From: Candidatus Epulonipiscium fishelsonii
GTDB taxonomy: Bacteria > Bacillota > Clostridia > Lachnospirales > Cellulosilyticaceae
Direction: 5' to 3'
Assembly: GCA_001983455.1 (NCBI GenBank)
Contig: LJDB01000060.1
Coordinates: forward strand, 1-64,000
Length of the DNA: 64,000 nucleotides
Part shown: positions 56,045 through 64,000 of the stretch, one piece after another
Position numbering within the stretch: position 1 is the first letter of the stretch
How the letters are laid out: every line of letters starts with the position of its first letter
Notes under the pieces: generated by a model
Database searches by the model: none
What the model was told of the DNA's origin: nothing
The model's input: only the letters and a program-made list of their open reading frames with translations
Translations under genes and position numbers: made by a program

Positions 56045-57067
56045 TTAATCTACATAGTATGCAATTGAAATAATATTTACATCTGGTATATCTTGTATAT
56101 TTAAAATTTCTCCTTCTTTATAGTATATACCTTCCGATTTTACTATTTTTAAAAATGGAAATATATAACTTATTCCATTTTCGCTAACTACACAAGCTGT
56201 TTCCCCAGTACTTAATTTTAGCAAAGTATTTGGTGAAAAATATTCAATGTTTTCAATAAATACTTCAATCATATCAAGCTCAAATTTGCTCGCCCAAGTT
56301 GTCACTATATTGGATAAATCATAATAATTTCTAACAGGCATTCCTATTGTACCTTTTAATGTGTAAAATGCGTTAATCATTTGAATTATTTTTGCATATT
56401 CTGAAATTTGATTACCTTTTAATTTTTGAGGATAACCTGATCCATCCAACAGTTCATGGTGATGAAGAACTCCTAGCAGTACATCTGAAGACAACATATA
56501 GTTTTGACTTAGATATTCATATGCTGTTATAGGATGCACAAGATTTTTAGCGTTAGGTTTAGTTATATCTTGTATGTATGCTGCTATAAACAATTCTACT
56601 GTCTCATCTAATTTGTACCCTAATTTTAAGCCTAAGATAGCGCTCATAACAGCTACATGAATTGCATCCGTTGAAATAGTATTTCCGATAATATTACTTG
56701 GTATATAAGTTATTTTCAGTTTATCTTTATGAATTATCAATTCTTCAACTAAATCATATACTGCAAAATACGCTTCACTAAAAATTTCTGTATCTACTTT
56801 TCGATTCAAACTTATTTCATAAAATTTCTCCAATTTTATAATTGCTGCAGCGAATGATGGAAGATTCATTTCTAAAAAATTCCCATCTGAACTATCACAG
56901 TATTTATCTGTAATAAAAACATTTTTAATATTATAATATTTTAATTTTGCTATTGCATCTTTTTTTAAAACATAACCTTTGTAAAACATTACCTCTCCAG
57001 TAATATTATAAATATGTGTTGATAGTTTTATATTTTCTCTTAAGAAATTTATAGGCACAGCTCGCAT
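56045..57067 (-). CDS. HD-GYP-like protein with degenerate metal site, paralogue 3
   Basis: A 340-residue paralogue on the opposite strand. The N-terminal domain (NIKLSTHIYNITGEVMFYKG) and HHHELLDGSGYP are as in the others, and here the GYP is canonical. The HD is QD (YIQDIT), and the later Asp is Asn (MINAF), so it is the most altered. AAAGGGGTG precedes the ATG. Its convergent arrangement with paralogue 2 suggests duplication with inversion. Confidence 0.8.
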   Translation of the reverse strand: MRAVPINFLRENIKLSTHIYNITGEVMFYKGYVLKKDAIAKLKYYNIKNVFITDKYCDSSDGNFLEMNLPSFAAAIIKLEKFYEISLNRKVDTEIFSEAYFAVYDLVEELIIHKDKLKITYIPSNIIGNTISTDAIHVAVMSAILGLKLGYKLDETVELFIAAYIQDITKPNAKNLVHPITAYEYLSQNYMLSSDVLLGVLHHHELLDGSGYPQKLKGNQISEYAKIIQMINAFYTLKGTIGMPVRNYYDLSNIVTTWASKFELDMIEVFIENIEYFSPNTLLKLSTGETACVVSENGISYIFPFLKIVKSEGIYYKEGEILNIQDIPDVNIISIAYYVD

Positions 57068-57324
57068 ATAAAATCACACCCCTTTTGATCTTATTTAAAT
57101 ATATTAACAAATTTATTTTATTTAAAAAAATTAAATAAATGTATATTATTTATTGTACCATATCTAATAATGAATTGCAATTTATTTTGACAAATTTTTA
57201 CTTGACATATAAATAAATTTAGTCAATCTTGAACTTCTGCATAAAACATGATATTATTCCTAGTAGTATGGGATGGATATACATCTTGCATTATAATAAA
57301 AAGCTTATTAACAGAAAGGAGGTT

Positions 57325-57354
57325 GCAAAGATATTAAGAAACTAATGCCTTTGC
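57325..57354 (+). promoter_or_regulatory. Hairpin between the Shine-Dalgarno and the start codon of thiE
   Basis: The only strong binding site, AAAGGAGG (57315-57322), lies about 42 bases before the thiE ATG. Between them GCAAAG (57325-57330) can pair with CTTTGC (57349-57354). Folding would bring the site to about 11 effective bases from the ATG. No in-frame alternative start exists: a TAA stands at 57343-57345. Confidence 0.4.
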
Positions 57355-57363
57355 TTAAAAAAA

Positions 57364-57993
57364 ATGAATTTTAACCCGAGACTTTACCTTGTAACAGATA
57401 GCACATACAATAGTGAGGAAGCATTTTTAAAAATCATAGATGAAGCCTGTAAAGCAGGCGTAACTTTGGTTCAACTTAGAGAAAAAAATAAAACAACAAG
57501 AGAATATATTGAAATAGGCTTAAAAGTTAAAGCTATTACAGATTCGCATAAAATACCTCTAATTATAGATGATAGAGTGGATGTAGTGATGGCTATAGAT
57601 GCTTCTGGAGTGCATGTTGGAGCTGAGGATATGCCTGTTCATATAGCAAGAAAAATTTTAGGAAATGATAAAATTGTTGGAGCGACTGCCAAAACAGTTG
57701 AAGTTGCAATAAAAGCAGTGAATGATGGTGCAGATTATTTAGGTGTTGGAGCAATTTATCCAACCACTACAAAGGTCATAACCAAGATTACAGAAGTTTC
57801 AACTCTAAATGATATAGCAACTGCTGTAGATGTTCCTATTGTGGCAATTGGTGGTTTAAATGAAACCAATCTTGATATATTAAATAAAAGTGAAATAGAT
57901 GGAATAGCTGTAGTTTCAGCAATTATGAAATCTAAACAAGTTGATAAAGACACTAAAAAGTTGAGACAATTGGTTGACAATATAGTCCAATAA
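57364..57993 (+). CDS. thiE: Thiamine-phosphate synthase
   Basis: Joins the pyrimidine (HMP-PP) and thiazole phosphates into thiamine phosphate. The 209-residue TIM-barrel shows LVTDS, VTLVQLREKN, LIIDDRVDVVMAIDASGVHVGAEDM, YLGVGAIYPTTTK and IVAIGGLN, all standard ThiE. It lies upstream of the TPP riboswitch, so its own control must differ from that of thiD-tenA. Its ribosome binding site is unusually distant (see the separate hairpin entry). Confidence 0.95.
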   Translation: MNFNPRLYLVTDSTYNSEEAFLKIIDEACKAGVTLVQLREKNKTTREYIEIGLKVKAITDSHKIPLIIDDRVDVVMAIDASGVHVGAEDMPVHIARKILGNDKIVGATAKTVEVAIKAVNDGADYLGVGAIYPTTTKVITKITEVSTLNDIATAVDVPIVAIGGLNETNLDILNKSEIDGIAVVSAIMKSKQVDKDTKKLRQLVDNIVQ

Positions 57994-58093
57994 GAGGACA
58001 TGATATAGTAGTTATTAAAAAAATACTAGATGTTTTATTTATAAAAGTATTGTATAATGTCTAAAAGTATAGTATCATATATTTATAATTGAA

Positions 58094-58165
58094 AGCTGGG
58101 GGTGCCGATGTAGGCTGAGAATTACCCTTATTAGTTGAACTGGATAATGCCAGCGTAACGAAGCT
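58094..58165 (+). ncRNA. TPP riboswitch (THI element)
   Basis: The highly conserved core can be read in order: GGGGGTGCC, GGCTGAGA, ACCC, TGAACTGGATAATGCCAGCGTAACGAA, closed by AGCT at both ends (58094-58097 and 58162-58165) as P1. The pyrimidine-sensor (CTGAGA) and pyrophosphate-sensor (CTGGATAATGCCAGCG) segments are intact. A terminator follows at 58190, so TPP binding should shut off thiD and the genes behind it. Confidence 0.95.
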
Positions 58166-58189
58166 ATAAATAGATATGTCTATGTCTAA

Positions 58190-58221
58190 AAGCTAGTTGC
58201 GTTTGCAAATGGCTTTTTTTT
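58190..58221 (+). terminator. Riboswitch expression-platform terminator
   Basis: AAGCTAGTTGC (58190-58200) and GCAAATGGCTT (58205-58215) pair over 11 positions with one mismatch, with a GTTT loop and a run of eight T (58214-58221). This is the transcription stop used when TPP is bound. Confidence 0.9.
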
Positions 58222-58247
58222 GCATGGTAAAATTTGAGGAGGCAATG

Positions 58248-59027
58248 ATGAAAAAAATATTAACAATTGCAGGTTCAGACTGTAGTGGAGGAGCAGGAAT
58301 TCAAGCAGACATTAAAACTATTACAGCACATAAACTATATGCTATGAGTGCTATAACAGCCCTAACAGCACAAAATACAACAGGAGTGTATGGGATTTTA
58401 GATGTACCTATTGATATGGTAGAAAATCAACTGGACTGTATATTTAGCGATATTAGACCAGATGCAATTAAAGTTGGAATGGTGTCTAGAGTTGATATTA
58501 TACAGGCAATTGTAAGAAAACTTAATCAATATAACGCTCAAAATATCGTAGTAGACCCTGTCATGGTTTCAACTAGTGGAAGTAAACTTCTTTCAGATGA
58601 AGCAATTACCGCTTTGATTAAGGAGCTAATCCCACTTGGCACAGTAATTACACCAAATATTTTTGAAGCTCAAGTTTTATGTGGATTTGGCATAAATGAT
58701 GAAGAGTCTATGATACGATCAGCTCAAGTAATTTCTCAAATGGGAGTTAAATCTGTTTTAATAAAGGGTGGACATTTTGGAAATCAAGCTAACGACCTGT
58801 TATATAAACATGGTGACGTAACTTGGTTTAATTCTGAACGTATTGACAATCCAAATACCCATGGAACAGGATGTACACTGTCATCAGCTATTGCATGCAA
58901 TCTAGGAATGGGATATTCTTTAAAAGATAGCATTCAAAATGCAAAAGATTATATTACTTGTGCAATTAAAGCCAATTTAGATTTGGGGAAAGGTAGAGGT
59001 CCATTAAATCATATGTGCAATTTATAA
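58248..59027 (+). CDS. thiD: Hydroxymethylpyrimidine (phosphate) kinase
   Basis: Phosphorylates HMP twice to HMP-PP. The 259 residues show TIAGSDCSGGAGIQADIKT, the N-terminal mark of ThiD, and DNPNTHGTGCTLSSAIA with the GTGC anion hole. ATG 58248 is chosen because GAGGAGG stands 5 bases before it; the earlier start at 58197 would lie within the terminator. First gene after the riboswitch and translationally independent. Confidence 0.95.
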   Translation: MKKILTIAGSDCSGGAGIQADIKTITAHKLYAMSAITALTAQNTTGVYGILDVPIDMVENQLDCIFSDIRPDAIKVGMVSRVDIIQAIVRKLNQYNAQNIVVDPVMVSTSGSKLLSDEAITALIKELIPLGTVITPNIFEAQVLCGFGINDEESMIRSAQVISQMGVKSVLIKGGHFGNQANDLLYKHGDVTWFNSERIDNPNTHGTGCTLSSAIACNLGMGYSLKDSIQNAKDYITCAIKANLDLGKGRGPLNHMCNL

Positions 59028-59047
59028 AACTAGGAAAGGAACTGTTT

Positions 59048-59242
59048 ATGATATATAACGGAAAACAAGTTAGTATTGAAGAAAATACAACACTAGATCA
59101 ATTTATTCAGATTAATAACTATGATATAAAAAAAATAGCTGTAGAATTGAATTTGGATATCATACCAAAATTAGAATATAAAAATATAATACTAAAGGAT
59201 AGTGACAAATTAGAAGTAGTAAGTTTTGTCGGAGGAGGTTGA
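59048..59242 (+). CDS. thiS: Sulfur carrier protein ThiS
   Basis: A 64-residue ubiquitin-like protein whose C-terminal Gly carries the thiocarboxylate sulfur for the thiazole ring. It ends SFVGGG, with the required terminal Gly-Gly. MIYNGKQVSIEENTTL is the usual N-end. AGGAAAGGAA precedes the ATG. Its end overlaps the ribosome binding site of thiF. Confidence 0.93.
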   Translation: MIYNGKQVSIEENTTLDQFIQINNYDIKKIAVELNLDIIPKLEYKNIILKDSDKLEVVSFVGGG

Positions 59243-59243
59243 A

Positions 59244-59816
59244 ATGAAAGAAAAGCTACTACAATCTAAAGTGGCAATAGCAGGAGCTGGAGGTTTAGGG
59301 TCAAATATAGCGGTAATGCTTGCACGAAGTAATGTTGGAGAAATATTTATAGTGGATTTTGACAAAGTGGACAAAAGTAATTTAAACAGACAACACTATT
59401 CAGAAGAACATTTAGGAAGATATAAAACAGAAGCCTTGGCAGAACAAATAAACAAAATAAATCCTGCTGTAAATTTTATCTATAAAACAGTAAAAGTTAC
59501 AGCAGATAATATAGTTGAACTGTTTAAGGATTATAAAATAGTATGCGAGGCATTTGACAACCCTGTATATAAAGCAATGTTAGTGGAAAATTTGCTTATA
59601 CACACAAAAGCAACCATTATATCAGGGTCTGGAATGGCGGGTTATTCTAGTGGAAACAATATAAAGACGCATAAAAAATTATCCCGATTATATGTTTGTG
59701 GAGATTTGGAAAGTGATATTGCATCAAACTGTATTATGTCACCAAGAGTGCAGATTTGTGCAGGACATCAAGCAAACATGATTATACGATTAATACTTGG
59801 TGAAAATACCCCATAG
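59244..59816 (+). CDS. thiF: ThiS adenylyltransferase ThiF
   Basis: Activates ThiS by adenylation. A 190-residue E1-like protein with VAIAGAGGLGSNIAVML (ATP-binding glycine motif), VDFDKVDKSNLNRQHYSEEHLGR, and a catalytic-type Cys in SDIASNCIMSP. It is shorter than E. coli ThiF (about 250) and I see no Cys4 zinc knuckle, as in other clostridial short forms. GGAGG stands 6 bases before the ATG at 59244; it begins 2 bases after thiS. Confidence 0.9.
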   Translation: MKEKLLQSKVAIAGAGGLGSNIAVMLARSNVGEIFIVDFDKVDKSNLNRQHYSEEHLGRYKTEALAEQINKINPAVNFIYKTVKVTADNIVELFKDYKIVCEAFDNPVYKAMLVENLLIHTKATIISGSGMAGYSSGNNIKTHKKLSRLYVCGDLESDIASNCIMSPRVQICAGHQANMIIRLILGENTP

Positions 59817-59841
59817 GAATTTATATTAAGGAGATTAATAA

Positions 59842-60609
59842 ATGGATGATAAATTAGTAATAGGTGGCCATAGTTTCAACTCAAGATTTATTTTAGGCTC
59901 AGGTAAGTTTTCACTAGATATAACTCCAGTCGTTATAAAAGAAGCAAATGTAGAAATTGCAACTCTTGCACTAAGAAGAGCAAATGTTGGTGGAGAGGAA
60001 AATATACTAGATTTTATTCCAGAAGGAGTAACTCTTTTACCAAATACATCTGGTGCAAGAAATGCACAAGAAGCAGTGAGAATTGCAAGACTATCACGTG
60101 AAATAGGATGTGGTGATTTTGTTAAAGTTGAAGTAATTCGAGATACAAAGTATCTTTTGCCTGACAACATGGAAACTATAAAAGCCACTGAAATACTTGC
60201 AAAAGAGGGATTTATTGTAATGCCTTATATGTATCCTGACTTAAATGTAGCACGTGATTTGCAAAATGCAGGAGCTTCTGCTATTATGCCACTAGCCTCA
60301 CCAATTGGAAGCAATAAAGGGCTTAGAACAAAAGATTTCATTAAAATTTTAGTTGACGAAATAACTTTGCCTATTATAGTGGATGCTGGAATTGGTAGAC
60401 CATCACAAGCTTTGGAAGCTATGGAGATGGGTGTTGATGCAATTATGGCAAATACTGCAATTGCTTCGTCAAATGATGTTGCTAAAATGGCACGTGCATT
60501 TAAATTAGCAATTGAAGCGGGAAGATTAGCCTACTTGGCAGGGCTTGGAAGAGTCTTAGATTTTGAAGGGGAAGCATCTAGTCCATTGACTGGATTTTTG
60601 GAGGATTAA
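59842..60609 (+). CDS. thiG: Thiazole synthase
   Basis: Builds the thiazole phosphate from deoxyxylulose phosphate, dehydroglycine and ThiS thiocarboxylate. The 255 residues show LGSGKFS, the catalytic Lys in [36 protein letters not shown] and [18 protein letters not shown] precedes the ATG; thiH begins 2 bp after it. Confidence 0.96.
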   Translation: MDDKLVIGGHSFNSRFILGSGKFSLDITPVVIKEANVEIATLALRRANVGGEENILDFIPEGVTLLPNTSGARNAQEAVRIARLSREIGCGDFVKVEVIRDTKYLLPDNMETIKATEILAKEGFIVMPYMYPDLNVARDLQNAGASAIMPLASPIGSNKGLRTKDFIKILVDEITLPIIVDAGIGRPSQALEAMEMGVDAIMANTAIASSNDVAKMARAFKLAIEAGRLAYLAGLGRVLDFEGEASSPLTGFLED

Positions 60610-60610
60610 A

Positions 60611-61708
60611 ATGGACATAGAAAGCTTAGTGTTAGAGAAAACAAATTTATATAATTATAAGACGTATACAGAAGAAGATGTAAAATATGTTTTGTCTAAA
60701 ACAGAATTTACTGAACAAGACTTTGGTATTTTACTTTCACCTCCAGCAGAAAAATACCTAGAAAAAATGGCTCAGATTTCACTTTCTATGACTAGAAGAT
60801 ACTTTGGAAATAATGTAACGATATTTACACCTTTATATTTAGCGAACTATTGTGAAAATCATTGTATATATTGTGGATTTAATTGCTACAACAAAATTAC
60901 TAGAGCAAAACTTGATTTTGACGAAATAGAAAAAGAATACCAAGCTATAGCTACAACTGGCTTGAAAGATATTTTACTTTTAACTGGGGAGTCTAGGTCA
61001 AAATCAAATGTGGAATATATTGCACAATCAGTTAAGCTTGCAACAAAATATTTTTCTACAATCGGAGTGGAAATATATTCTTTAGATGAACATGAATATA
61101 AATACTTGCATGAATGTGGAGTGGATTTTGTTAGTGTATATCAAGAAACATATAATAAGGAAAGATATGCGGAAGTTCATAAAAGTGGACCTAAAAGTGA
61201 TTTTAGTTATAGGTTTAATTCACAAGAAAGAGCATTAAAAGGAGGAATAAGAGGAGTTGCCTTTGGAGCACTTCTTGGAATTAATGACTTTAGAAAAGAT
61301 ATATTTGCAGCGGCACTTCATGCATCATATATTCAAAATAAATATCCTACAGCAGAAATTAGTTTTTCTGTGCCAAGACTTCGACCATATTTGAATGCTC
61401 CTAAAAATGTAGCAAAAGATGTTTATGAAACACAGCTATTACAAGTTATGTTAGCACTAAAATTATTTCTTCCTTTTGCAGGAATAACTATATCCAGTAG
61501 AGAGAGAGCAAAATTTAGAGATAATGTTGTGGGACTTGTTGCAACAAGAATATCTGCTGGAGTAAGTGTTGGAGTTGGTGGACATGATGAAGAGCAAAAA
61601 GGCGATGAACAATTTGAAATTTCAGATGATAGAAGTGTTAAAGAAATACATGAAATGCTAAGAAAAAAAGGATTACAAGCGGTATATAGAGACTATATTT
61701 TAGTATAA
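60611..61708 (+). CDS. thiH: Tyrosine lyase ThiH (2-iminoacetate synthase)
   Basis: Radical SAM enzyme that splits tyrosine to dehydroglycine for ThiG, the oxygen-sensitive alternative to ThiO. Cluster cysteines are C81, C85 and C88 in CENHCIYCGF. LLTGESRSKS is the SAM-binding segment, and the C-terminal domain contains ISSRERAKFRDN and GVGGHDEEQ. The 365 residues are normal for ThiH. GGAGG before the ATG lies within the end of thiG. The use of ThiH fits an anaerobe. Confidence 0.95.
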   Translation: MDIESLVLEKTNLYNYKTYTEEDVKYVLSKTEFTEQDFGILLSPPAEKYLEKMAQISLSMTRRYFGNNVTIFTPLYLANYCENHCIYCGFNCYNKITRAKLDFDEIEKEYQAIATTGLKDILLLTGESRSKSNVEYIAQSVKLATKYFSTIGVEIYSLDEHEYKYLHECGVDFVSVYQETYNKERYAEVHKSGPKSDFSYRFNSQERALKGGIRGVAFGALLGINDFRKDIFAAALHASYIQNKYPTAEISFSVPRLRPYLNAPKNVAKDVYETQLLQVMLALKLFLPFAGITISSRERAKFRDNVVGLVATRISAGVSVGVGGHDEEQKGDEQFEISDDRSVKEIHEMLRKKGLQAVYRDYILV

Positions 61709-61727
61709 ATCAATAGGGGGAATAGCG

Positions 61728-62339
61728 ATGGATACTATTATTATTGGTATTTTAACAATTTTAAATTTAATTGGATTACTTTATTTTATTAAAAAAGGTA
61801 GTATGAACTTAAAGCTTATGTGTATGATAGGTTTATTTGCAGGCATATCCGTTATCTTAAAATCAATATATATTCCACTGCCAACAGGTGGAGCAATAGC
61901 ACTATTAAGTGTTACTCCAGCTATGATATTAGCTGTTTTATATGGTCCACATGCAGGAATATGGGTTGGTATGCTGAGTGGTTGTTTGGTTATGATACTA
62001 GTTCCTGGATGGGTTCCTATTCATCCACTACAAATATTTGTAGAACAATTAGGTGCATTAGGAGCTCTAGGATATGCAGGTGTCCTAGGAAACAATAAAA
62101 AAATAAAGATTATCTCTGCTTGTTTACTAGCTGTTATAATAAATGTTTCTTTTCATATCTTTTCAGGTGTATTATTTTTTAGTATGAACGTGCCTGAAGG
62201 AATGGGAAGTTGGGCATACTCCATAACTTATAATATAGGTAGTATGGGTGTTGAAGGGTTATTAAGTGTTGGATTAATAAGTTTATTACCTTTAGATCAA
62301 TTAAAAAAAATATTGAAAATAGAAAGAGGTATAGTATGA
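61728..62339 (+). CDS. Predicted ECF S component for thiamine or a thiamine precursor
   Basis: A 203-residue membrane protein with about six helices. GLFAGISVILKSIYIPLPTGGAIALLSVTPAMILAVLYGPHAGIWVG and PLQIFVEQLGALGALGYAG resemble ECF transporter S components of the ThiT/ThiW/HmpT type. Its place between thiH and tenA under the TPP riboswitch points to thiamine, its pyrimidine or its thiazole as substrate; with thiC absent here, HMP import is plausible. GGGGGGAA precedes the ATG. Its end overlaps tenA by 4 bases. Confidence 0.75.
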   Translation: MDTIIIGILTILNLIGLLYFIKKGSMNLKLMCMIGLFAGISVILKSIYIPLPTGGAIALLSVTPAMILAVLYGPHAGIWVGMLSGCLVMILVPGWVPIHPLQIFVEQLGALGALGYAGVLGNNKKIKIISACLLAVIINVSFHIFSGVLFFSMNVPEGMGSWAYSITYNIGSMGVEGLLSVGLISLLPLDQLKKILKIERGIV

Positions 62340-62995
62340 CTTTTGTAGAAGTGTTGATTAAAAATTCAAGTGATATATGGGAACAATATTTAGAACATCC
62401 ATTTACAAACGGTGTTGTGGACGGAACAATGGATGCTGAAAAATTTAAAAATTATATTATTGAAGATAGTATTTATCTTAATGCATATGCAAGAGCTTTT
62501 GCTGGAGGTATGTACAATTCAACACGAAGAGAAGATTTACAGTTCTTTTATAAGTCTTTAAACTTTATAGAAGAAGGCGAAGGCTCTACCAGAGTATATT
62601 ATCTAAAAAAATACAATCTTACAGACGAATGGATTGACCAGCAAGAGCCAAAACCAGAGAATAAAGAATATATTGATTTTATGTTAGGTGTGGCAAAAGA
62701 TGGTACAGCTTTAGAAACGTGGATGGCCATTCTTCCATGCATATTTTCGTATGCTTATATTTTTAGGGAGCTAACAAAATCTGCTCAAGTTGACGAAAGT
62801 AATCCATATAAAAGGTTTTTGGATGACTATATATCTGAAAACTATCACAACTACTGTGTAGAATGTGGAAAGTATGTTAATAAACTAACTTCTCAAATAA
62901 ATATGACTCCTGAATATAAGGATAAATTAAGTAATATATTTAGAAAATCCAGTCTGTGTGAGCTAGAGTTTTGGAATATGGCAAACAGAAAATAA
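62336..62995 (+). CDS. tenA: Thiaminase II / aminopyrimidine aminohydrolase TenA
   Basis: Releases HMP from degraded thiamine or its aminopyrimidine. The 219-residue helical protein has FTNGVVDGTMDAEKF, DSIYLNAYARAFAGG, the catalytic Cys in AILPCIFSYAYI, and the C-terminal Glu in CELEFWNMA. It is coupled to the transporter gene by an ATGA overlap. Together with ThiD it forms a pyrimidine salvage branch. Part of its 3' end is repeated about 140 bp downstream. Confidence 0.93.
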   Translation: MTFVEVLIKNSSDIWEQYLEHPFTNGVVDGTMDAEKFKNYIIEDSIYLNAYARAFAGGMYNSTRREDLQFFYKSLNFIEEGEGSTRVYYLKKYNLTDEWIDQQEPKPENKEYIDFMLGVAKDGTALETWMAILPCIFSYAYIFRELTKSAQVDESNPYKRFLDDYISENYHNYCVECGKYVNKLTSQINMTPEYKDKLSNIFRKSSLCELEFWNMANRK

Positions 62996-63008
62996 ATACT
63001 AAAATCTT

Positions 63009-63039
63009 CCATATGGGATAATAACTCTATCCCATATGG
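63009..63039 (+). terminator. Terminator of the thiamine operon
   Basis: A perfect 12-bp stem CCATATGGGATA (63009-63020) and TATCCCATATGG (63028-63039) with a 7-base loop, 13 bp after the tenA stop. There is no T-run, so it may be a processing or stability stem. Confidence 0.65.
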
Positions 63040-63065
63040 GAATACATAGAATATTCGTCTACCCA

Positions 63066-63141
63066 AATAAATTAAATAATATATTTAGAAATCTAGTATG
63101 TGTGAGCTAGAGTTTTTGAGTGGGGCGAATAAAAAATAAAT
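63066..63141 (+). repeat. Decayed duplicate of the 3' end of tenA
   Basis: About 76 bp match 62922-62997 with scattered changes, including a shared TGTGTGAGCTAGAGTTTT core and the final AAAATAAAT. Stops and a 1-base deletion show that it is not translated. It lies just past the terminator stem, so the duplication brackets it. Confidence 0.8.
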
Positions 63142-63578
63142 TTTATTTGTCACCTAATTCCAAAATTTCCATATGATGATAATATATAATTTAAATAAAC
63201 AAATTTAACAATGACCTTAAACAAAATTAAGCTGACATTTATTAAAAGAAGTTAACAGAAGAATGCCCTATAGTGTATTGCTATAGAAGTTATGAATAAA
63301 TAACTAAGTTGAATCAAAAAAATATATTAGCTTAATTTTGTATTATAATATATATAGAATATGTTTTAGTGTTATTTTAGGAAAATTTCATACTCAGTGT
63401 TAGTCAATATAAATACTGATAAATTTTAATATAACATGCAGGAGTCAAATAATCGGACTCCTGCTTATTATTCGTGATAACAGATCTAAATTATATCTTG
63501 ACGATAGATAATTTTTATAGTACAATCAAAGTAATATAAATAATAAAAATTAATTTATATTACTAACGGAGGGATAAA
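63142..63578. other. Intergenic region with an orphan hairpin and part of the dispersed element
   Basis: No gene is visible. A perfect 9-bp hairpin GCAGGAGTC (63438-63446) and GACTCCTGC (63456-63464), followed by TTATTATT, looks like a terminator with no gene before it for 440 bp. Next to it, TTATTCGTGATAACAGATCTAAA (63468-63490) matches the dispersed element in reverse orientation. Confidence 0.55.
63438..63472 (+). terminator. Orphan terminator-like hairpin
   Basis: Perfect 9-bp GC-containing stem with a 9-base loop and a T-rich tail. With no coding region upstream after tenA, it would end either read-through from the thiamine operon or an unrecognised small RNA. Confidence 0.55.
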
Positions 63579-64000
63579 GTGAATTTTAAAGCTATAATTT
63601 TAATTATGCCTATAGTATTTATTTTAAATAAAAGCGAACTACAAGCAAACAATTTATTTTATGATAGCAAAATAGAGAATAGCTTTATTGCTGAAGAAAC
63701 ACTTATAATTACTCATGCTAGTGCTACAGTAGAACAGTGTAAAACTTGGGCAACTAATAAAAATGCTACTCAAGATTTTATTAATAATGCAGACATTTAT
63801 TTTAAAGAATGTATAAAGGTAAATATCGATCCAGTCATGGCTTATGCTCAATATGCATTAGAGTCTGGGTATGGACATTATAAAGGAACTATTGATTCGA
63901 CATATTTTAATCCCTGTGGTTTAAAAGTTCCACAAGGTGGAGATTGTAAAGATCCTGAAGCTCATGAAAGTTTTAATAGTTGGGACGAAGGAATAAAAGC
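63579..64000 (+). CDS. Secreted glucosaminidase-domain wall hydrolase (3' end outside window)
   Basis: GTG start at 63579 with CGGAGGG just before it. The 140 residues in the window include a signal peptide (FKAIILIMPIVFILN, cut near LQA) and then the N-acetylglucosaminidase (PF01832) domain: INNADIYFKECIKVNIDPVMAYAQYALESGYGH, with the catalytic Glu in ALESGYG, and YFNPCGLKV...GDCKDPEAHESFNSWDEGIKA. Relatives cut the glycan of peptidoglycan. Whether SH3 or wall-binding repeats follow cannot be seen. Confidence 0.85.
   Translation, partial: MNFKAIILIMPIVFILNKSELQANNLFYDSKIENSFIAEETLIITHASATVEQCKTWATNKNATQDFINNADIYFKECIKVNIDPVMAYAQYALESGYGHYKGTIDSTYFNPCGLKVPQGGDCKDPEAHESFNSWDEGIK

Noticed and set aside
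58197-58247. Longer thiD from 58197
   Set aside because: It would start inside the riboswitch terminator; the AGGAGG-preceded ATG at 58248 gives the family-typical N-end.

Overview
The window is AT-rich DNA (about 30% G+C by eye) with strong AGGAGG-type ribosome binding sites, frequent GTG/TTG starts and Firmicutes gene content: a SpoVB-family flippase, a short Hfq, the miaB-mutS-mutL-miaA-hfq repair/tRNA block, an oxygen-independent ThiH and class III ribonucleotide reductases. It fits an obligate or facultative anaerobe of the Clostridia, perhaps Lachnospirales; I cannot name a genus. I recognise no rRNA, tRNA, CRISPR array, integrase or phage structural gene.

Layout. 1-0.74 kb: end of an Rpn-type nuclease/transposase. 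0.9-3.9 kb: tagaturonate reductase (broken by one extra A in an A7 run) and altronate dehydratase, for galacturonate use. 4-7.6 kb: a methionine gamma-lyase-family PLP enzyme, the wreck of an IscB-like gene and a large lipoprotein. 7.8-14.4 kb: a nucleotide cassette, nrdD1-folD-(ThyX-like)-nrdD2-nrdG-dut, which together could make dNTPs, remove dUTP and supply methylene-folate for dTMP. 14.5-15.05 kb: four tandem copies of a 23-29-residue membrane-peptide gene on the minus strand behind one good promoter. 15.2-22.4 kb: clpB, a coiled-coil protein, two transporters, a Nudix hydrolase and a VanZ-like protein.

22.4-28.3 kb: a minus-strand carboxylate operon (aconitase-like hydratase, amidohydrolase-like protein, MatC-like and CitMHS carriers). 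28.3-30.0 kb: a long gene-free region with several degenerate tandem repeats. 30.0-35.9 kb: ribose regulon rbsR-K-D / rbsA-C-B. 36.0-39.3 kb: a secreted flavin reductase with FMN-binding domain, divergent from a LysR regulator. 39.4-44.3 kb: CAP-domain protein, an unusual cis-prenyltransferase next to a SpoVB-like flippase, a small (p)ppGpp synthetase and two unknown proteins. 44.4-51.5 kb: hfq, miaA, mutL, mutS, miaB. 51.6-57.1 kb: three paralogous HD-GYP-like proteins, all with damaged metal sites, interleaved with a secreted amidase-like protein and a PepSY protein.

57.3-63.0 kb: thiamine locus thiE, TPP riboswitch plus terminator, thiD-S-F-G-H, a thiamine/precursor ECF S component and tenA. 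Thiazole synthesis is complete for these steps, but thiC is not here, so the pyrimidine may be salvaged by TenA/ThiD or the importer. The window ends inside a secreted glucosaminidase-like gene. The best candidates for something undescribed are the micropeptide array at 14.5-15.05 kb and the ThyX-like gene within the dNTP cassette.
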